From the NCBI RefSeq assembly GCF_903166585.1, contig NZ_CAESCM010000019.1, positions 1 through 64,000 on the forward strand: a stretch of DNA of 64,000 nt. The letters run 5' to 3'. A program made the position numbers and the translations under genes. Of this stretch, positions 8,032 through 16,213 are shown one piece after another; positions within the stretch are counted from its first letter, which is position 1; every line of letters begins with the position of its first letter. This DNA comes from Pedobacter ghigonis (GTDB lineage Bacteria; Bacteroidota; Bacteroidia; Sphingobacteriales; Sphingobacteriaceae). Below the pieces are notes generated by a model. It worked only from the letters and a program-made list of their open reading frames with translations, ran no database searches and was not told the origin of the DNA.

Positions 8032-8580
8032 ATGATTATAGAAAAGTGGCAGAAAATTGCCTCTAAATATTTAGTACAGGAAAAGTGGGCTACTTTAAGG
8101 GTAGATGAGGTTAAATTGCCCGATGGTATTATCAAAGACGATTACTACGTTTTAGAATACCCTAACTGGGTTAACGCTATCGCTTTAACCGAAGAAGGAA
8201 AAATAATTATGGTACGTCAGTACCGTCATGCAGCCGATATTGTTTCGCTCGAAGTACCAGGCGGTGTAATTGATGGAGATGAAGCGCCGGAGTTTGCCAT
8301 AAAACGCGAGCTTTTAGAAGAAACCGGTTATAGCTTTAAAACCTGCAAATTAATCGCTGAGCTTTATCCTAATCCGGCTACGGCTAATAACATTACTTTT
8401 ACCTATTTCTTAACAGGAGGCGTTAAAACCCACGAACAACACTTAGATGAACACGAGATTTTAAATGTTGAAGAATATACCATTGAAGAAGTAAAACAGC
8501 TGATTAAAGAAAACAAGATTGCGCAGGCCTTACATGTTGCAGCTTTGTTTTATGGATTAGAAGAAATAGCTAAAGGTTAA
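8032..8580 (+). CDS. NUDIX hydrolase (ADP-ribose pyrophosphatase-like)
   Basis: A 182-residue NUDIX hydrolase that should cleave a nucleoside diphosphate linked to another group, with a divalent metal. The NUDIX box is complete: G-x5-E-x7-RELLEET-G, starting in GGVIDGDEAPEF at about residue 79. The upstream strand IIMVRQYRHAADIVSLEVP and downstream LYPNPATANN resemble ADP-ribose/ADP-sugar pyrophosphatases (NudF group), so ADP-ribose is a likely but unproven substrate. It is the last gene of a rightward run and converges on dnaA across two hairpins. Confidence 0.85.
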   Translation: MIIEKWQKIASKYLVQEKWATLRVDEVKLPDGIIKDDYYVLEYPNWVNAIALTEEGKIIMVRQYRHAADIVSLEVPGGVIDGDEAPEFAIKRELLEETGYSFKTCKLIAELYPNPATANNITFTYFLTGGVKTHEQHLDEHEILNVEEYTIEEVKQLIKENKIAQALHVAALFYGLEEIAKG

Positions 8581-8589
8581 ATAAAATCT

Positions 8590-8666
8590 GAGATAGGCCC
8601 CTTATTCCTATCTCAAAAATTACAGGTAAAAAAGCAGCCAGATGATTAAAATCTGGCTGCTTTTTT
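8590..8666. terminator. Double hairpin, bidirectional terminator between NUDIX gene and dnaA
   Basis: The first hairpin has 8-bp arms (8590-8597 and 8607-8614). The second is a perfect 16-bp inverted repeat (8628-8643 and 8651-8666) that starts with six A and ends with six T, so it can end transcription on either strand. It sits between convergent gene ends at 8580 and 8692. Confidence 0.75.
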
Positions 8667-8691
8667 ATTGAACAATAAGTTTGTATGAAAC

Positions 8692-10122
8692 TTAGCTCAT
8701 TTTTAGTTTTTTCTGGATATCGTGTACGTATGCTTTAAACTTTTTATCAGTATCGATCAGATCTTCTACTGTTTGACAAGCATAAATTACGGTACTGTGA
8801 TCGCGGCCACCAAAGAAAGCACCAATTGTTTTTAGTGATGATTTGGTATGGCTCTTAGATAGGTACATCGAAATCTGACGTGCCTGAACAATTTCGCGTT
8901 TACGTGTTTGCGATTTAACCATATCAACCGGAACTTCAAAATACTCGCAAACCAGTTTCTGAATGTATTCCATTGAAATTTCTTTCGAGGTATTTTTGAT
9001 AAAGTTCTTCAGCATTTGTTTTGCCAAGGCTAAATCGATTTCTTTTTTGTTCAAGGTAGCTTGTGCCAGCAATGATACCATAGCCCCCTCCAGCTCACGC
9101 ACATTGTTATCGATGTTGTGCGCTACATACTCAACCACCTCGCCTGGTAACTCAATACCATCAGCATACATTTTCTTTCTTAAAATCGCAATACGCGTTT
9201 CCAGATCAGGAATTTGCAAATCAGCAGATAAGCCCCATTTAAAACGGCTTAATAAACGCTCTTCCAAACCAGCCAAATCTTTCGGCGCTTTATCAGATGT
9301 TAAGATTACCTGTTTACCCGATTGGTGCAAGTGGTTAAAGATGTGGAAGAAAATATCCTGAGTTTTTTCCTTTCCGGCAAAGTTGTGCACATCATCCATG
9401 ATGATTACATCCATTGCCTGATAAAAGTTAACGAAATCGTTAATCGTGTTGTTCTTTAATGAATCAACAAACTGCTGGCAAAATTTCTCGCAACTCACAT
9501 AAATTACCAGCTTATCCGGCATGCTGCGCTTAATCTCATTTCCGATTGCCTGCGCCAGGTGGGTTTTACCCAAACCTACTCCACCGTAAATCATTAAAGG
9601 GTTAAAAGATGTACCACCTGGTTTAGCCGCAACAGCATAGCCTGCCGAACGCGCCAAACGGTTGCAATCTCCCTCAATGTAATTTTCGAAAGTGTAGTTT
9701 GAATTTAATTGTGGATCAACATTTAATTTCTTTAATCCAGGGATAATAAACGGATTTTTAATATCCTTATTAATGGAAACCGGAATCGGCATCGATTGTA
9801 CCTTTGCCTCCGCGCCATTTCCATTTGAGGGCATATTGGTAGTATAAGGATTACCGCTGTTTGATGATTTATCTACAACGATATTATATTCCAACCTGCC
9901 ATCCTCTCCAAGTTGTTTTTTTACCGTCTTGCGTAGCAAGCCTACATAATGTTCTTCAAGCCATTCGTAAAAGAACAAACTTGGCACCTGTATGGTTAAA
10001 ACCTTGCCTTCCAATTTAAGGGCTGTTATTGGCTCGAACCAAGTCTTGAAACTTTGGTTCGGGATGTTATCCTTAATAATTTGGAGACAGTTCTTCCATA
10101 CTTCTGTACAAGTTTTTTCCAT
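8692..10122 (-). CDS. dnaA: Chromosomal replication initiator DnaA
   Basis: The ATP-dependent initiator that binds DnaA boxes and opens oriC. The 476-residue protein shows the full layout: N-terminal domain I (1-80, with NQSFKTWFEPI), a variable linker (about 85-125), and the AAA+ domain with Walker A GGVGLGKT (180-187) and Walker B IIMDD (D243-D244). The DNA-binding domain IV carries the GGRDHSTVIYAC signature near the C terminus. Neither dnaN nor recF follows, which is usual in Bacteroidota. The 509-bp upstream gap is AT-rich and holds two near-match DnaA boxes, which could serve autoregulation or oriC. Confidence 0.98.
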   Translation of the reverse strand: MEKTCTEVWKNCLQIIKDNIPNQSFKTWFEPITALKLEGKVLTIQVPSLFFYEWLEEHYVGLLRKTVKKQLGEDGRLEYNIVVDKSSNSGNPYTTNMPSNGNGAEAKVQSMPIPVSINKDIKNPFIIPGLKKLNVDPQLNSNYTFENYIEGDCNRLARSAGYAVAAKPGGTSFNPLMIYGGVGLGKTHLAQAIGNEIKRSMPDKLVIYVSCEKFCQQFVDSLKNNTINDFVNFYQAMDVIIMDDVHNFAGKEKTQDIFFHIFNHLHQSGKQVILTSDKAPKDLAGLEERLLSRFKWGLSADLQIPDLETRIAILRKKMYADGIELPGEVVEYVAHNIDNNVRELEGAMVSLLAQATLNKKEIDLALAKQMLKNFIKNTSKEISMEYIQKLVCEYFEVPVDMVKSQTRKREIVQARQISMYLSKSHTKSSLKTIGAFFGGRDHSTVIYACQTVEDLIDTDKKFKAYVHDIQKKLKMS

Positions 10123-10205
10123 TGCGATTTTTATAATTTATTGGTTTTCAGTTCCGATTCGATATAAAGGGATGGTCCGTTTCGGGACTACGAATATTGA
10201 GAAAA

Positions 10206-10324
10206 TTATCAACATTTTAAACAAAAATTTCAAATAAATCGTAACCCTCTGATAAGGAATTAAGTAGCCTGCTTAACCTCAATTTTTTATGTTAATAACT
10301 ATTTATTAACACTGGTTTTCCACA
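10206..10324. other. AT-rich dnaA upstream region with DnaA-box-like sites; possible oriC
   Basis: TTATCAACA (10206-10214) and TTTTCCACA (10316-10324) each differ from the DnaA box TTATCCACA at one or two positions. Between them is a perfect 8-bp inverted repeat (10291-10298 and 10303-10310), and the surrounding sequence is strongly AT-rich. This could be the dnaA promoter region with autoregulatory boxes, or part of oriC. The replication origin in this phylum is not always next to dnaA, so the call is tentative. Confidence 0.35.
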
Positions 10325-10631
10325 TTTACAATTATTTAACGCGATTGTCTCCGGTTAATTTCAAATCACCGTTAAAAAGCAAATTCCAAGCCATTTTAAG
10401 CCCAAATTTGCAGCAAAATGCAATTCAGCACCCGAAAACACTGATAATCAAACAGGTACAGGGTATAAATAATATGTCGTTTAAGGAAGTGATTTGTATC
10501 ATCGGCTGATTAAACGCTGTAATACTTTTTTTGTAGCTATTATCCGACAACGAACCGATCATTTTGCACCCGGCAACTAAGCTGCTATCACCTACCAGAT
10601 CAGCTGCTTATTAACATGGCTGAAAACGATT
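10325..10631. other. Non-coding remainder of the dnaA-mutase gap
   Basis: No reading frame of interest, no strong hairpin and no further DnaA-box match were found. It is less AT-rich than the adjoining 10200-10324 part. If the mutase transcript has a terminator it is not obvious here. Confidence 0.4.
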
Positions 10632-12179
10632 TTAATGAACTCCGAAGGTAGCTCTCAGCACATCGGCGATCTCGCCCAGGGTAGCGTACTTTTCAACAGC
10701 ATCAATTATCAAAGGCATTAAATTGGTGTCGCCCTGGGCAGCTTCTTTTAATACACGCAATGCCTCATCTACTTCTGCCTGATTGCGCGTTGCCCTCAGG
10801 CGCTCCAGCTTTTCAGTTTGTAGTTTCCGGATAGAATCGTCGATATTAAAAACCTCGGTTAAGCCTTCTTCTTCCTGCGTAAATTTATTCACCCCTACAG
10901 AAATCCGCTCGCCGCTTTCAATCTCTTTCTGATACTGATAAGATGCATCTGCAATCTCATTTTGCATATAATCGCTCTCAATAGCATTAACAGAACCGCC
11001 CATCGCATCTATCCTGTCGATATACACCCATGCGGCCGCCTCAACTTCATCGGTTAAGTTTTCGACAAAGAAGGAACCAGCTAACGGATCAACTGTATCG
11101 GTTACACCGCTTTCAAAGGCAATAATCTGCTGTGTGCGCAAAGCAATTTTGGCAGCCGATTCTGTAGGGAGCGACAAAGCCTCATCGTAACCATTGGTAT
11201 GCAGCGATTGCGTACCGCCTAATACCGCCGCCATAGCCTGATTACTCACCCTGATTACATTATTTAAAGGTTGTTGTGCCGTTAAAGTAGAACCACCGGT
11301 TTGGGTATGAAACCTAAGCATCTGCGCCTTTTCATCGGTAGCACCCAAATCTTTGGTGATTTTTGCCCACATCCGGCGTGCAGCCCTGAATTTTGCAATT
11401 TCCTCAAAAAAATTATTGTGGCAGTTAAAAAAGAAAGACAGCCTTTTGGCAAAAACATTAATATCTAAGCCTTTATTCAAAGCTGCTTTTAAATAGGTTT
11501 TGCCGTTGGCAAGTGTAAAAGCCAGCTCTTGCACCGCTGTCGACCCCGCCTCGCGGATATGGTAGCCGGAAATGGAAATGGTATTCCACTTAGGCACTTC
11601 CTTACTGCAAAACTCAAAAATATCGGTTATTAAGCGCATCGACTGCTTGGGAGGATAAATATAGGTTCCCCTGGCAGCGTATTCTTTTAAAATATCGTTC
11701 TGTATGGTTCCCGAAATCTGTTTTAAATCTGCCCCCTGCTTTTTAGCCAGTGCAATGTACATGGCCAGTAGAATTGAAGCGGTAGCATTAATGGTCATCG
11801 AAGTAGTGATATCCTTTAGCTCAATTCCATCAAACAGGATTTCGATATCCTGAAGCGAATCAATAGACACTCCTACTTTTCCAACTTCGCCATCAGCCAT
11901 TTCATGATCAGAATCATAACCAATCTGTGTAGGCAGATCGAATGCAACCGATAATCCCGTAGTGCCCTGAGCCAATAAATAATGATAACGCTTATTCGAT
12001 TCCTCTGCAGTAGAAAAACCGGCATACTGCCTCATGGTCCACAGGCGGCCACGGTACATATCTTTCTGTATGCCCCTGGTAAAGGGATATTGTCCCGGCT
12101 GCTCTTCCATGGGGCTGGCCGAAGTGTATAGCCCTTTTATTTCAATGCCTGATGTAGTGGTATGTTTCTTCGTGCTCAT
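10632..12179 (-). CDS. Methylmalonyl-CoA mutase family, catalytic (large) subunit without B12 domain
   Basis: Adenosylcobalamin-dependent acyl-CoA mutase catalytic chain of 515 residues: only the TIM-barrel domain is present and the C-terminal cobalamin-binding domain is absent. A separate small B12-binding subunit is therefore required and is not encoded in this window. The substrate-pocket residues look like methylmalonyl-CoA mutase: Y52 in RQYAGFST and R170 in AARGTYIYPP, where isobutyryl-CoA mutases have Phe and Gln (family knowledge). Methylmalonyl/succinyl-CoA or a similar dicarboxylic substrate is thus most likely. The gene stands alone, with repeat-rich gaps on its start side. Confidence 0.85.
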   Translation of the reverse strand: MSTKKHTTTSGIEIKGLYTSASPMEEQPGQYPFTRGIQKDMYRGRLWTMRQYAGFSTAEESNKRYHYLLAQGTTGLSVAFDLPTQIGYDSDHEMADGEVGKVGVSIDSLQDIEILFDGIELKDITTSMTINATASILLAMYIALAKKQGADLKQISGTIQNDILKEYAARGTYIYPPKQSMRLITDIFEFCSKEVPKWNTISISGYHIREAGSTAVQELAFTLANGKTYLKAALNKGLDINVFAKRLSFFFNCHNNFFEEIAKFRAARRMWAKITKDLGATDEKAQMLRFHTQTGGSTLTAQQPLNNVIRVSNQAMAAVLGGTQSLHTNGYDEALSLPTESAAKIALRTQQIIAFESGVTDTVDPLAGSFFVENLTDEVEAAAWVYIDRIDAMGGSVNAIESDYMQNEIADASYQYQKEIESGERISVGVNKFTQEEEGLTEVFNIDDSIRKLQTEKLERLRATRNQAEVDEALRVLKEAAQGDTNLMPLIIDAVEKYATLGEIADVLRATFGVH

Positions 12180-12185
12180 ATATTT

Positions 12186-12366
12186 GGTTCATTAGTCATT
12201 AGTTCATTGGTAACTGCAAACTGCATAGGATTAACTGTCTACGAAATCCAGATCGGTTGTCATCCTGAGCGGAGTCGAAGGATCTTACGCGAACCCATTT
12301 CACAGTCGTCATTGCGAAGCACTGCCAGTGCGAGCTAGCTTGTGCCGATTTTATCGGTAAAGCGAT
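12186..12366. repeat. Dispersed repeat words upstream of the mutase
   Basis: Three repeat types are packed here: a TTCATTAGTCATTAGTTCATTGG word string (12187-12210), a GTCATCCTGAGCGGAGTCGAAGGATC-type arm (12259-12284), and a CGTCATTGCGAAGCACTGCC string at 12307-12326. The last two resemble half elements of the palindromic families found elsewhere in the window. No gene is visible. Confidence 0.45.
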
Positions 12367-12407
12367 CTATTTAAACAATTAACCAATTAACCCACCTTAA
12401 CTGCCGC

Positions 12408-12938
12408 TTAAAACAATTGGTTAATATCCTTCTTGATCAACTCCAGTGTTAAATCGTAAGGATTTTCATTGATAGTAGCCATGTGCTGCAAAATAGACTT
12501 GCTAACTTCAATTCCGTTCGAACCAGCCGGTAAACCTTGCACGGCATTATTGATCATCCCAATGGTATCATCCTTTAATTTACGTACCACACCCCAGGTT
12601 ACTGGATCTACATACAGCTGCTGGGTAATGTTGTGTTGGTATTCTGCACGGATTTCGCTTAAGATACCCGCTTGCAAAGTAGCCATATCTATACCCTGCT
12701 GATGAAGGCGAAGCAGGAGATTTGCCGGGTTAATCCGGTCGACAAAGATGATTAACCGCTCGTGTGCCTGTAATCTTAACGGTAATAGGTGCGCTCTTGT
12801 TTCTTTATTCAGTTCAATAGTTTTTAAGTTAAAGAAACGCTGAATATCGCCCTTTAAAATATAATACACAGCCATTAGTGCAGTAAAAACGCCTGCAAAT
12901 AAGATTACTACATCAATTAAAATCTGTTGGGTATTCAT
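12408..12938 (-). CDS. Conserved single-span membrane protein (DUF7935-like)
   Basis: A 176-residue protein with one N-terminal transmembrane segment (about 6-28, ILIDVVILFAGVFTALMAVY) and a cytoplasmic helical domain. Recognisable conserved stretches are LLPLRLQAHERLIIFVDRI (51-69), EIRAEYQHNITQQLYV and WGVVRKLKD. It resembles the DUF7935 family of Bacteroidota; the function is unknown. It has its own position between a repeat-rich gap and a divergent iscA-type gene 92 bp away. Confidence 0.75.
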   Translation of the reverse strand: MNTQQILIDVVILFAGVFTALMAVYYILKGDIQRFFNLKTIELNKETRAHLLPLRLQAHERLIIFVDRINPANLLLRLHQQGIDMATLQAGILSEIRAEYQHNITQQLYVDPVTWGVVRKLKDDTIGMINNAVQGLPAGSNGIEVSKSILQHMATINENPYDLTLELIKKDINQLF

Positions 12939-13000
12939 AAGTATTGTTTAAATACGGTAATATTAGCTGACCGTTAAAAGCAAAAATGTGCATTATTATT

Positions 13001-13008
13001 TATATTTG
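13001..13008 (+). promoter_or_regulatory. Candidate -7 box for the IscA-type gene
   Basis: TATATTTG lies 22 bases before the start codon at 13031 and fits TAnnTTTG. A -33 TTG at the usual spacing is not seen. Confidence 0.4.
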
Positions 13009-13030
13009 TGACAGATAAAATTTAAATAAC

Positions 13031-13384
13031 ATGAGCACAACAGTTGATACAGCATTTGCACCAGTTACTTTTTCGGAAGGAGCAGCCAAAGAGTTATATA
13101 AATTAAGAGATCAGCAGGAAATTGGCGAAGATTACGGCTTACGCGTTGGTGTAGAGGGTGGCGGTTGCGCTGGCATGAACTACATACTGGGTTTTGATCA
13201 GAGAAAAGATGGCGATCAGGAATTTTTGATCGATGGCATCAAAGTTTTCATGAACAAAGCACACCAGATGTACTTAATGGGCATGATGATCGACTGGCAG
13301 GATGGCTTAAACTCGCGTGGTTTTACCTTCATTAACCCTAACGCAACCAGCACCTGTGGCTGTGGCACGAGTTTCTCGGCATAA
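13031..13384 (+). CDS. IscA/SufA/ErpA-type iron-sulfur assembly protein
   Basis: A-type carrier that helps build or deliver Fe-S clusters. The 117-residue protein has the HesB fold and all three cluster-binding cysteines: C46 in GGGCAGMNY, and C109 and C111 in the C-terminal TCGCGTSF. The length is standard. No other suf or isc gene lies nearby, so it appears to be a stand-alone carrier. A TAnnTTTG box precedes it and a hairpin terminator follows 28 bp after the stop, so it is probably a single-gene transcript. Confidence 0.93.
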   Translation: MSTTVDTAFAPVTFSEGAAKELYKLRDQQEIGEDYGLRVGVEGGGCAGMNYILGFDQRKDGDQEFLIDGIKVFMNKAHQMYLMGMMIDWQDGLNSRGFTFINPNATSTCGCGTSFSA

Positions 13385-13411
13385 ATAAAATATTATTGTA
13401 ACATATCGTAC

Positions 13412-13442
13412 AGTCCCCTTGTCTAAACATCGGGACTTTTTT
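13412..13442 (+). terminator. Rho-independent terminator of the IscA-type gene
   Basis: AGTCCC (13412-13417) pairs with GGGACT (13432-13437), followed by a run of T. The hairpin is short (6 bp, 14-base loop), so strength is moderate. Confidence 0.55.
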
Positions 13443-13521
13443 ATTTTTACCACAAGCGGTTTAAAGTATAAGGTTTAGGCGGAAGCCTACCTTACTACTT
13501 AATTCTTGATACTTACAATAA

Positions 13522-14751
13522 ATGAATTACAGAGAAAACATCAGACTGGCATTAGAATCTATTAAAGGTAACCGCTTGCGTACCATGCTTACTGCCTTAA
13601 TTATTGCCATAGGTTTAATGGCTTTAGTTGGGATTTTAACCACACTTGATGCTGTAAAGAAAAGTATGACCGATGCTTTTAGCAGCATGGGGGCCAATTC
13701 ATTCACGATACGTAACCGCGGTACCGGTATCAGAATTGGAAATGGTAAAAGGCCCAAACCTTTTAAGGCGATCCGCTACGAAGATGCTGTAAAATTTAAA
13801 GACAGCTTAAATACACCCGCAACTGTAGCCGTAAGTGTGTTTGCCAGCGGTGGTTCTACGGTAAAATATGGCAGTTTAAAAACCAACCCGAATATCAATG
13901 TGCAGGGCATCGACGAAAATGGCTTGGCTTCGCAGGGCTTAAACTTATCGCAGGGCAGGAATTTTAGTGTTTCCGAAATACAACTGGGAAGTAACGTATG
14001 CATTGTAGGTGGCGAGGTAGTAGAAAAACTTTTTAAAGATGCTGATCCGCTCGATAAGCTAATTAACGTAGGTAACAACCGTTTTAAAATTGTTGGGATA
14101 TTAGAGAAAAAAGGATCGAGCATGGGCTTTAGCGGCGATAGGGCCGTTTATGTTCCCTTGTTAAAAGCGAAACAGATTAATGCAAATGCCAATCCATCTT
14201 ACACCATCACGGTAATGGTACCCAGCAATGAAATGCAGGAGAACATTATCGGAGAATCGACAGCATTGTTCAGAAATATCCGCAAGGTAAAGGTAAACGA
14301 AACCAATAATTTCGAAATTACCAAGAGTGATGCCATTGCACAAACGCTTTTCGAAAACCTGGCTTTTGTAGCCATCGGCGGTGTTGCCATTGGTATTATT
14401 ACGCTCATTGGTGCCTCAATCGGCTTAATGAACATCATGTTGGTTTCGGTTACTGAGCGTACGCGCGAAATCGGAATCCGCAAGGCTATTGGTGCCAATC
14501 CGCAGGTAATACGTCGTCAGTTTTTAATTGAAGCTGTAGTAATTTGCCTGATGGGCGGTGTACTCGGTATATTTTTAGGTATTGTACTGGGGAATATCAT
14601 ATCACTGGCCATGGGCGGCGCATTCCTAATTCCGTGGCTGTTTATTATCGGCGGTTTCGTATTATGCGTACTGGTTGGAATCCTTTCGGGATATTACCCT
14701 GCCAAAAAAGCATCGAAATTAGATCCTGTAGAGGCGTTGAGATACGAATAA
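13522..14751 (+). CDS. MacB/FtsX-type ABC transporter permease
   Basis: A 409-residue permease of the MacB class. It has one N-terminal transmembrane helix (about 20-42), a large extracytoplasmic MacB-PCD domain (about 45-280), and three C-terminal helices (about 285-310, 345-370, 375-398). The typical coupling segment SVTERTREIGIRKAIGANP lies just after the second helix. Members work with a separate ATPase in mechanotransmission, efflux or lipoprotein export; no ATPase gene is adjacent, so the substrate is unknown. A 137-bp gap of repeat words separates it from the iscA-type terminator. Confidence 0.88.
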   Translation: MNYRENIRLALESIKGNRLRTMLTALIIAIGLMALVGILTTLDAVKKSMTDAFSSMGANSFTIRNRGTGIRIGNGKRPKPFKAIRYEDAVKFKDSLNTPATVAVSVFASGGSTVKYGSLKTNPNINVQGIDENGLASQGLNLSQGRNFSVSEIQLGSNVCIVGGEVVEKLFKDADPLDKLINVGNNRFKIVGILEKKGSSMGFSGDRAVYVPLLKAKQINANANPSYTITVMVPSNEMQENIIGESTALFRNIRKVKVNETNNFEITKSDAIAQTLFENLAFVAIGGVAIGIITLIGASIGLMNIMLVSVTERTREIGIRKAIGANPQVIRRQFLIEAVVICLMGGVLGIFLGIVLGNIISLAMGGAFLIPWLFIIGGFVLCVLVGILSGYYPAKKASKLDPVEALRYE

Positions 14752-14900
14752 TTAAAATTCAATAGTTCATTGGCCAATGGTTAATTAGTTAATGGCCTGC
14801 AACTATGCAAAAAATAAATAAAAGAATGTCGATTATAAGGCATTTTGTTATTTGGCACTTTGCTGAAACCAATGAACTAATGACAAATGAACCAGTGAGC

Positions 14901-15638
14901 TTACAACAAGGAATTCCTCAGCTGGTGCTGACTGAGCAAATTTTCGATTAAAGGTGTGCTTAAGCTATCTTCTAACGCGGCGGCATGCTTTAAGTGATGC
15001 ATATCGCTACCCATAAAATCGATCAGGTGGTTTTCTACCATTTCTTCAGCTACTTTTTTTGCCCCAGCACCATAATAGCCTGTTAAGGCAATGGTATTTA
15101 CCTGCAGCAGGCAACCCGTTTCCCTAATCTGGTGATAGTTTTCGAAAGCTTGATGATAGTAGGGATACCTTTCGGGATGAGCCAGAACAGGCTTGTAGCC
15201 AGCATCCTGAATTATTTTTATAAAATCGAGTAGGTTTTGCGGCGCATTGATGTACGATAGTTCAAAAAGTAGGTAATCTGAACCAAAAGTTAAGACCTCC
15301 TTTTGCCTGATCTTTTTCTCCAGGGTTTCATCCAGATAATATTCTGCGGCAGCATTAACCTCCAGATCTATCTCAGCTTCCTTTAATCCCTTTCTTAACA
15401 CATCAAGCCCACGGTTAATGGTATCGGGTGTATTGCGGTAATAATCGGCCATGATGTGCGGCGTGGCAATCAGTTTATGGTAGCCCAAAGCCTTAAATTT
15501 TTTGGCCAGCAGTAAAGAATCTTTTATTGTTTGTGCGCCATCATCAATACCCGGGATAATGTGCGAGTGCATATCGGCCCCAATATTGGAGAAATTAAAT
15601 TCGGGTACTATTTTTTTCTTTTTAAATAATCCGAACAT
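14901..15638 (-). CDS. CpsB/CapC-type PHP-domain tyrosine-protein phosphatase
   Basis: Manganese-dependent phosphotyrosine phosphatase of the PHP fold, of the kind that dephosphorylates the tyrosine kinase controlling capsule or exopolysaccharide export. The 245-residue protein shows metal-binding motifs in order: H24-S-H26 in DMHSHIIPG, AAEYYLDE, LAHPERYPYY and GSDMHHLKHA. The length matches the family. It is the last gene of the ugd operon, which fits a role in polysaccharide control, though no tyrosine kinase gene is in the window. Confidence 0.88.
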   Translation of the reverse strand: MFGLFKKKKIVPEFNFSNIGADMHSHIIPGIDDGAQTIKDSLLLAKKFKALGYHKLIATPHIMADYYRNTPDTINRGLDVLRKGLKEAEIDLEVNAAAEYYLDETLEKKIRQKEVLTFGSDYLLFELSYINAPQNLLDFIKIIQDAGYKPVLAHPERYPYYHQAFENYHQIRETGCLLQVNTIALTGYYGAGAKKVAEEMVENHLIDFMGSDMHHLKHAAALEDSLSTPLIENLLSQHQLRNSLL

Positions 15639-15655
15639 AATGGTAAATCATGGTT

Positions 15656-16213
15656 TTAACTTATTTCCCTTGGCAGATTACTTGCCTCGGCTGCTCCTGC
15701 AAATTTAGAGGAATAGATTTTATGGAGCAAATGATTAAAATCTTCGCTCAAGTCGAATTGGTGGTCTTCGTGAAGTTTTTTAAATTTATTTAAGGTTACC
15801 GCGGTTGTTTTCAGATAAAATGCTGTAAATAATATCATAAAATCGCGGTAACCAAAAATTGATTTCTTATAATCGAAAGGAAGGGCATTGAGGATAAACA
15901 ATTTCAGTTCTACCTCCCCTAACGGATCTTTCGTAACCTTGTAAAAATGATTTACTGTGGTGATCATTTTCCGGACTTTTACCAAAGCTTCTTTCGCATT
16001 CAGCTTGTGTATTTCCAAAATCTGCTCATCTACATCGGCTTTAATCTTTTCTTTCCGGTCGTTTAAATCCGTTTCATCCTCCAACAATTTATAATGAAGA
16101 TGTTCGGTAAGCACTTTATCTTTTGCAATTAAACGCAGTAATAACTTGTCTTTTTCTTTAACAGGCAAACTGATAATGGCTTCTTTAAGATCTTTGTGCT
16201 CCGATAATTTCAT
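15656..16213 (-). CDS. Conserved protein of unknown function in the sugar-nucleotide operon
   Basis: A 185-residue highly charged, all-helical protein without signal peptide or membrane segment. Recognisable stretches are ISLPVKEKDKLLLRLIAKD (14-32) and LKLFILNALPFDYKKSIFGY in the middle. It starts one base after the galE stop and ends 17 bp before the PHP phosphatase start, so it is embedded in the operon. I do not recognise the family. The position suggests it is co-produced with the nucleotide-sugar enzymes, but no role can be read from sequence. Confidence 0.75.
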   Translation of the reverse strand: MKLSEHKDLKEAIISLPVKEKDKLLLRLIAKDKVLTEHLHYKLLEDETDLNDRKEKIKADVDEQILEIHKLNAKEALVKVRKMITTVNHFYKVTKDPLGEVELKLFILNALPFDYKKSIFGYRDFMILFTAFYLKTTAVTLNKFKKLHEDHQFDLSEDFNHLLHKIYSSKFAGAAEASNLPREIS

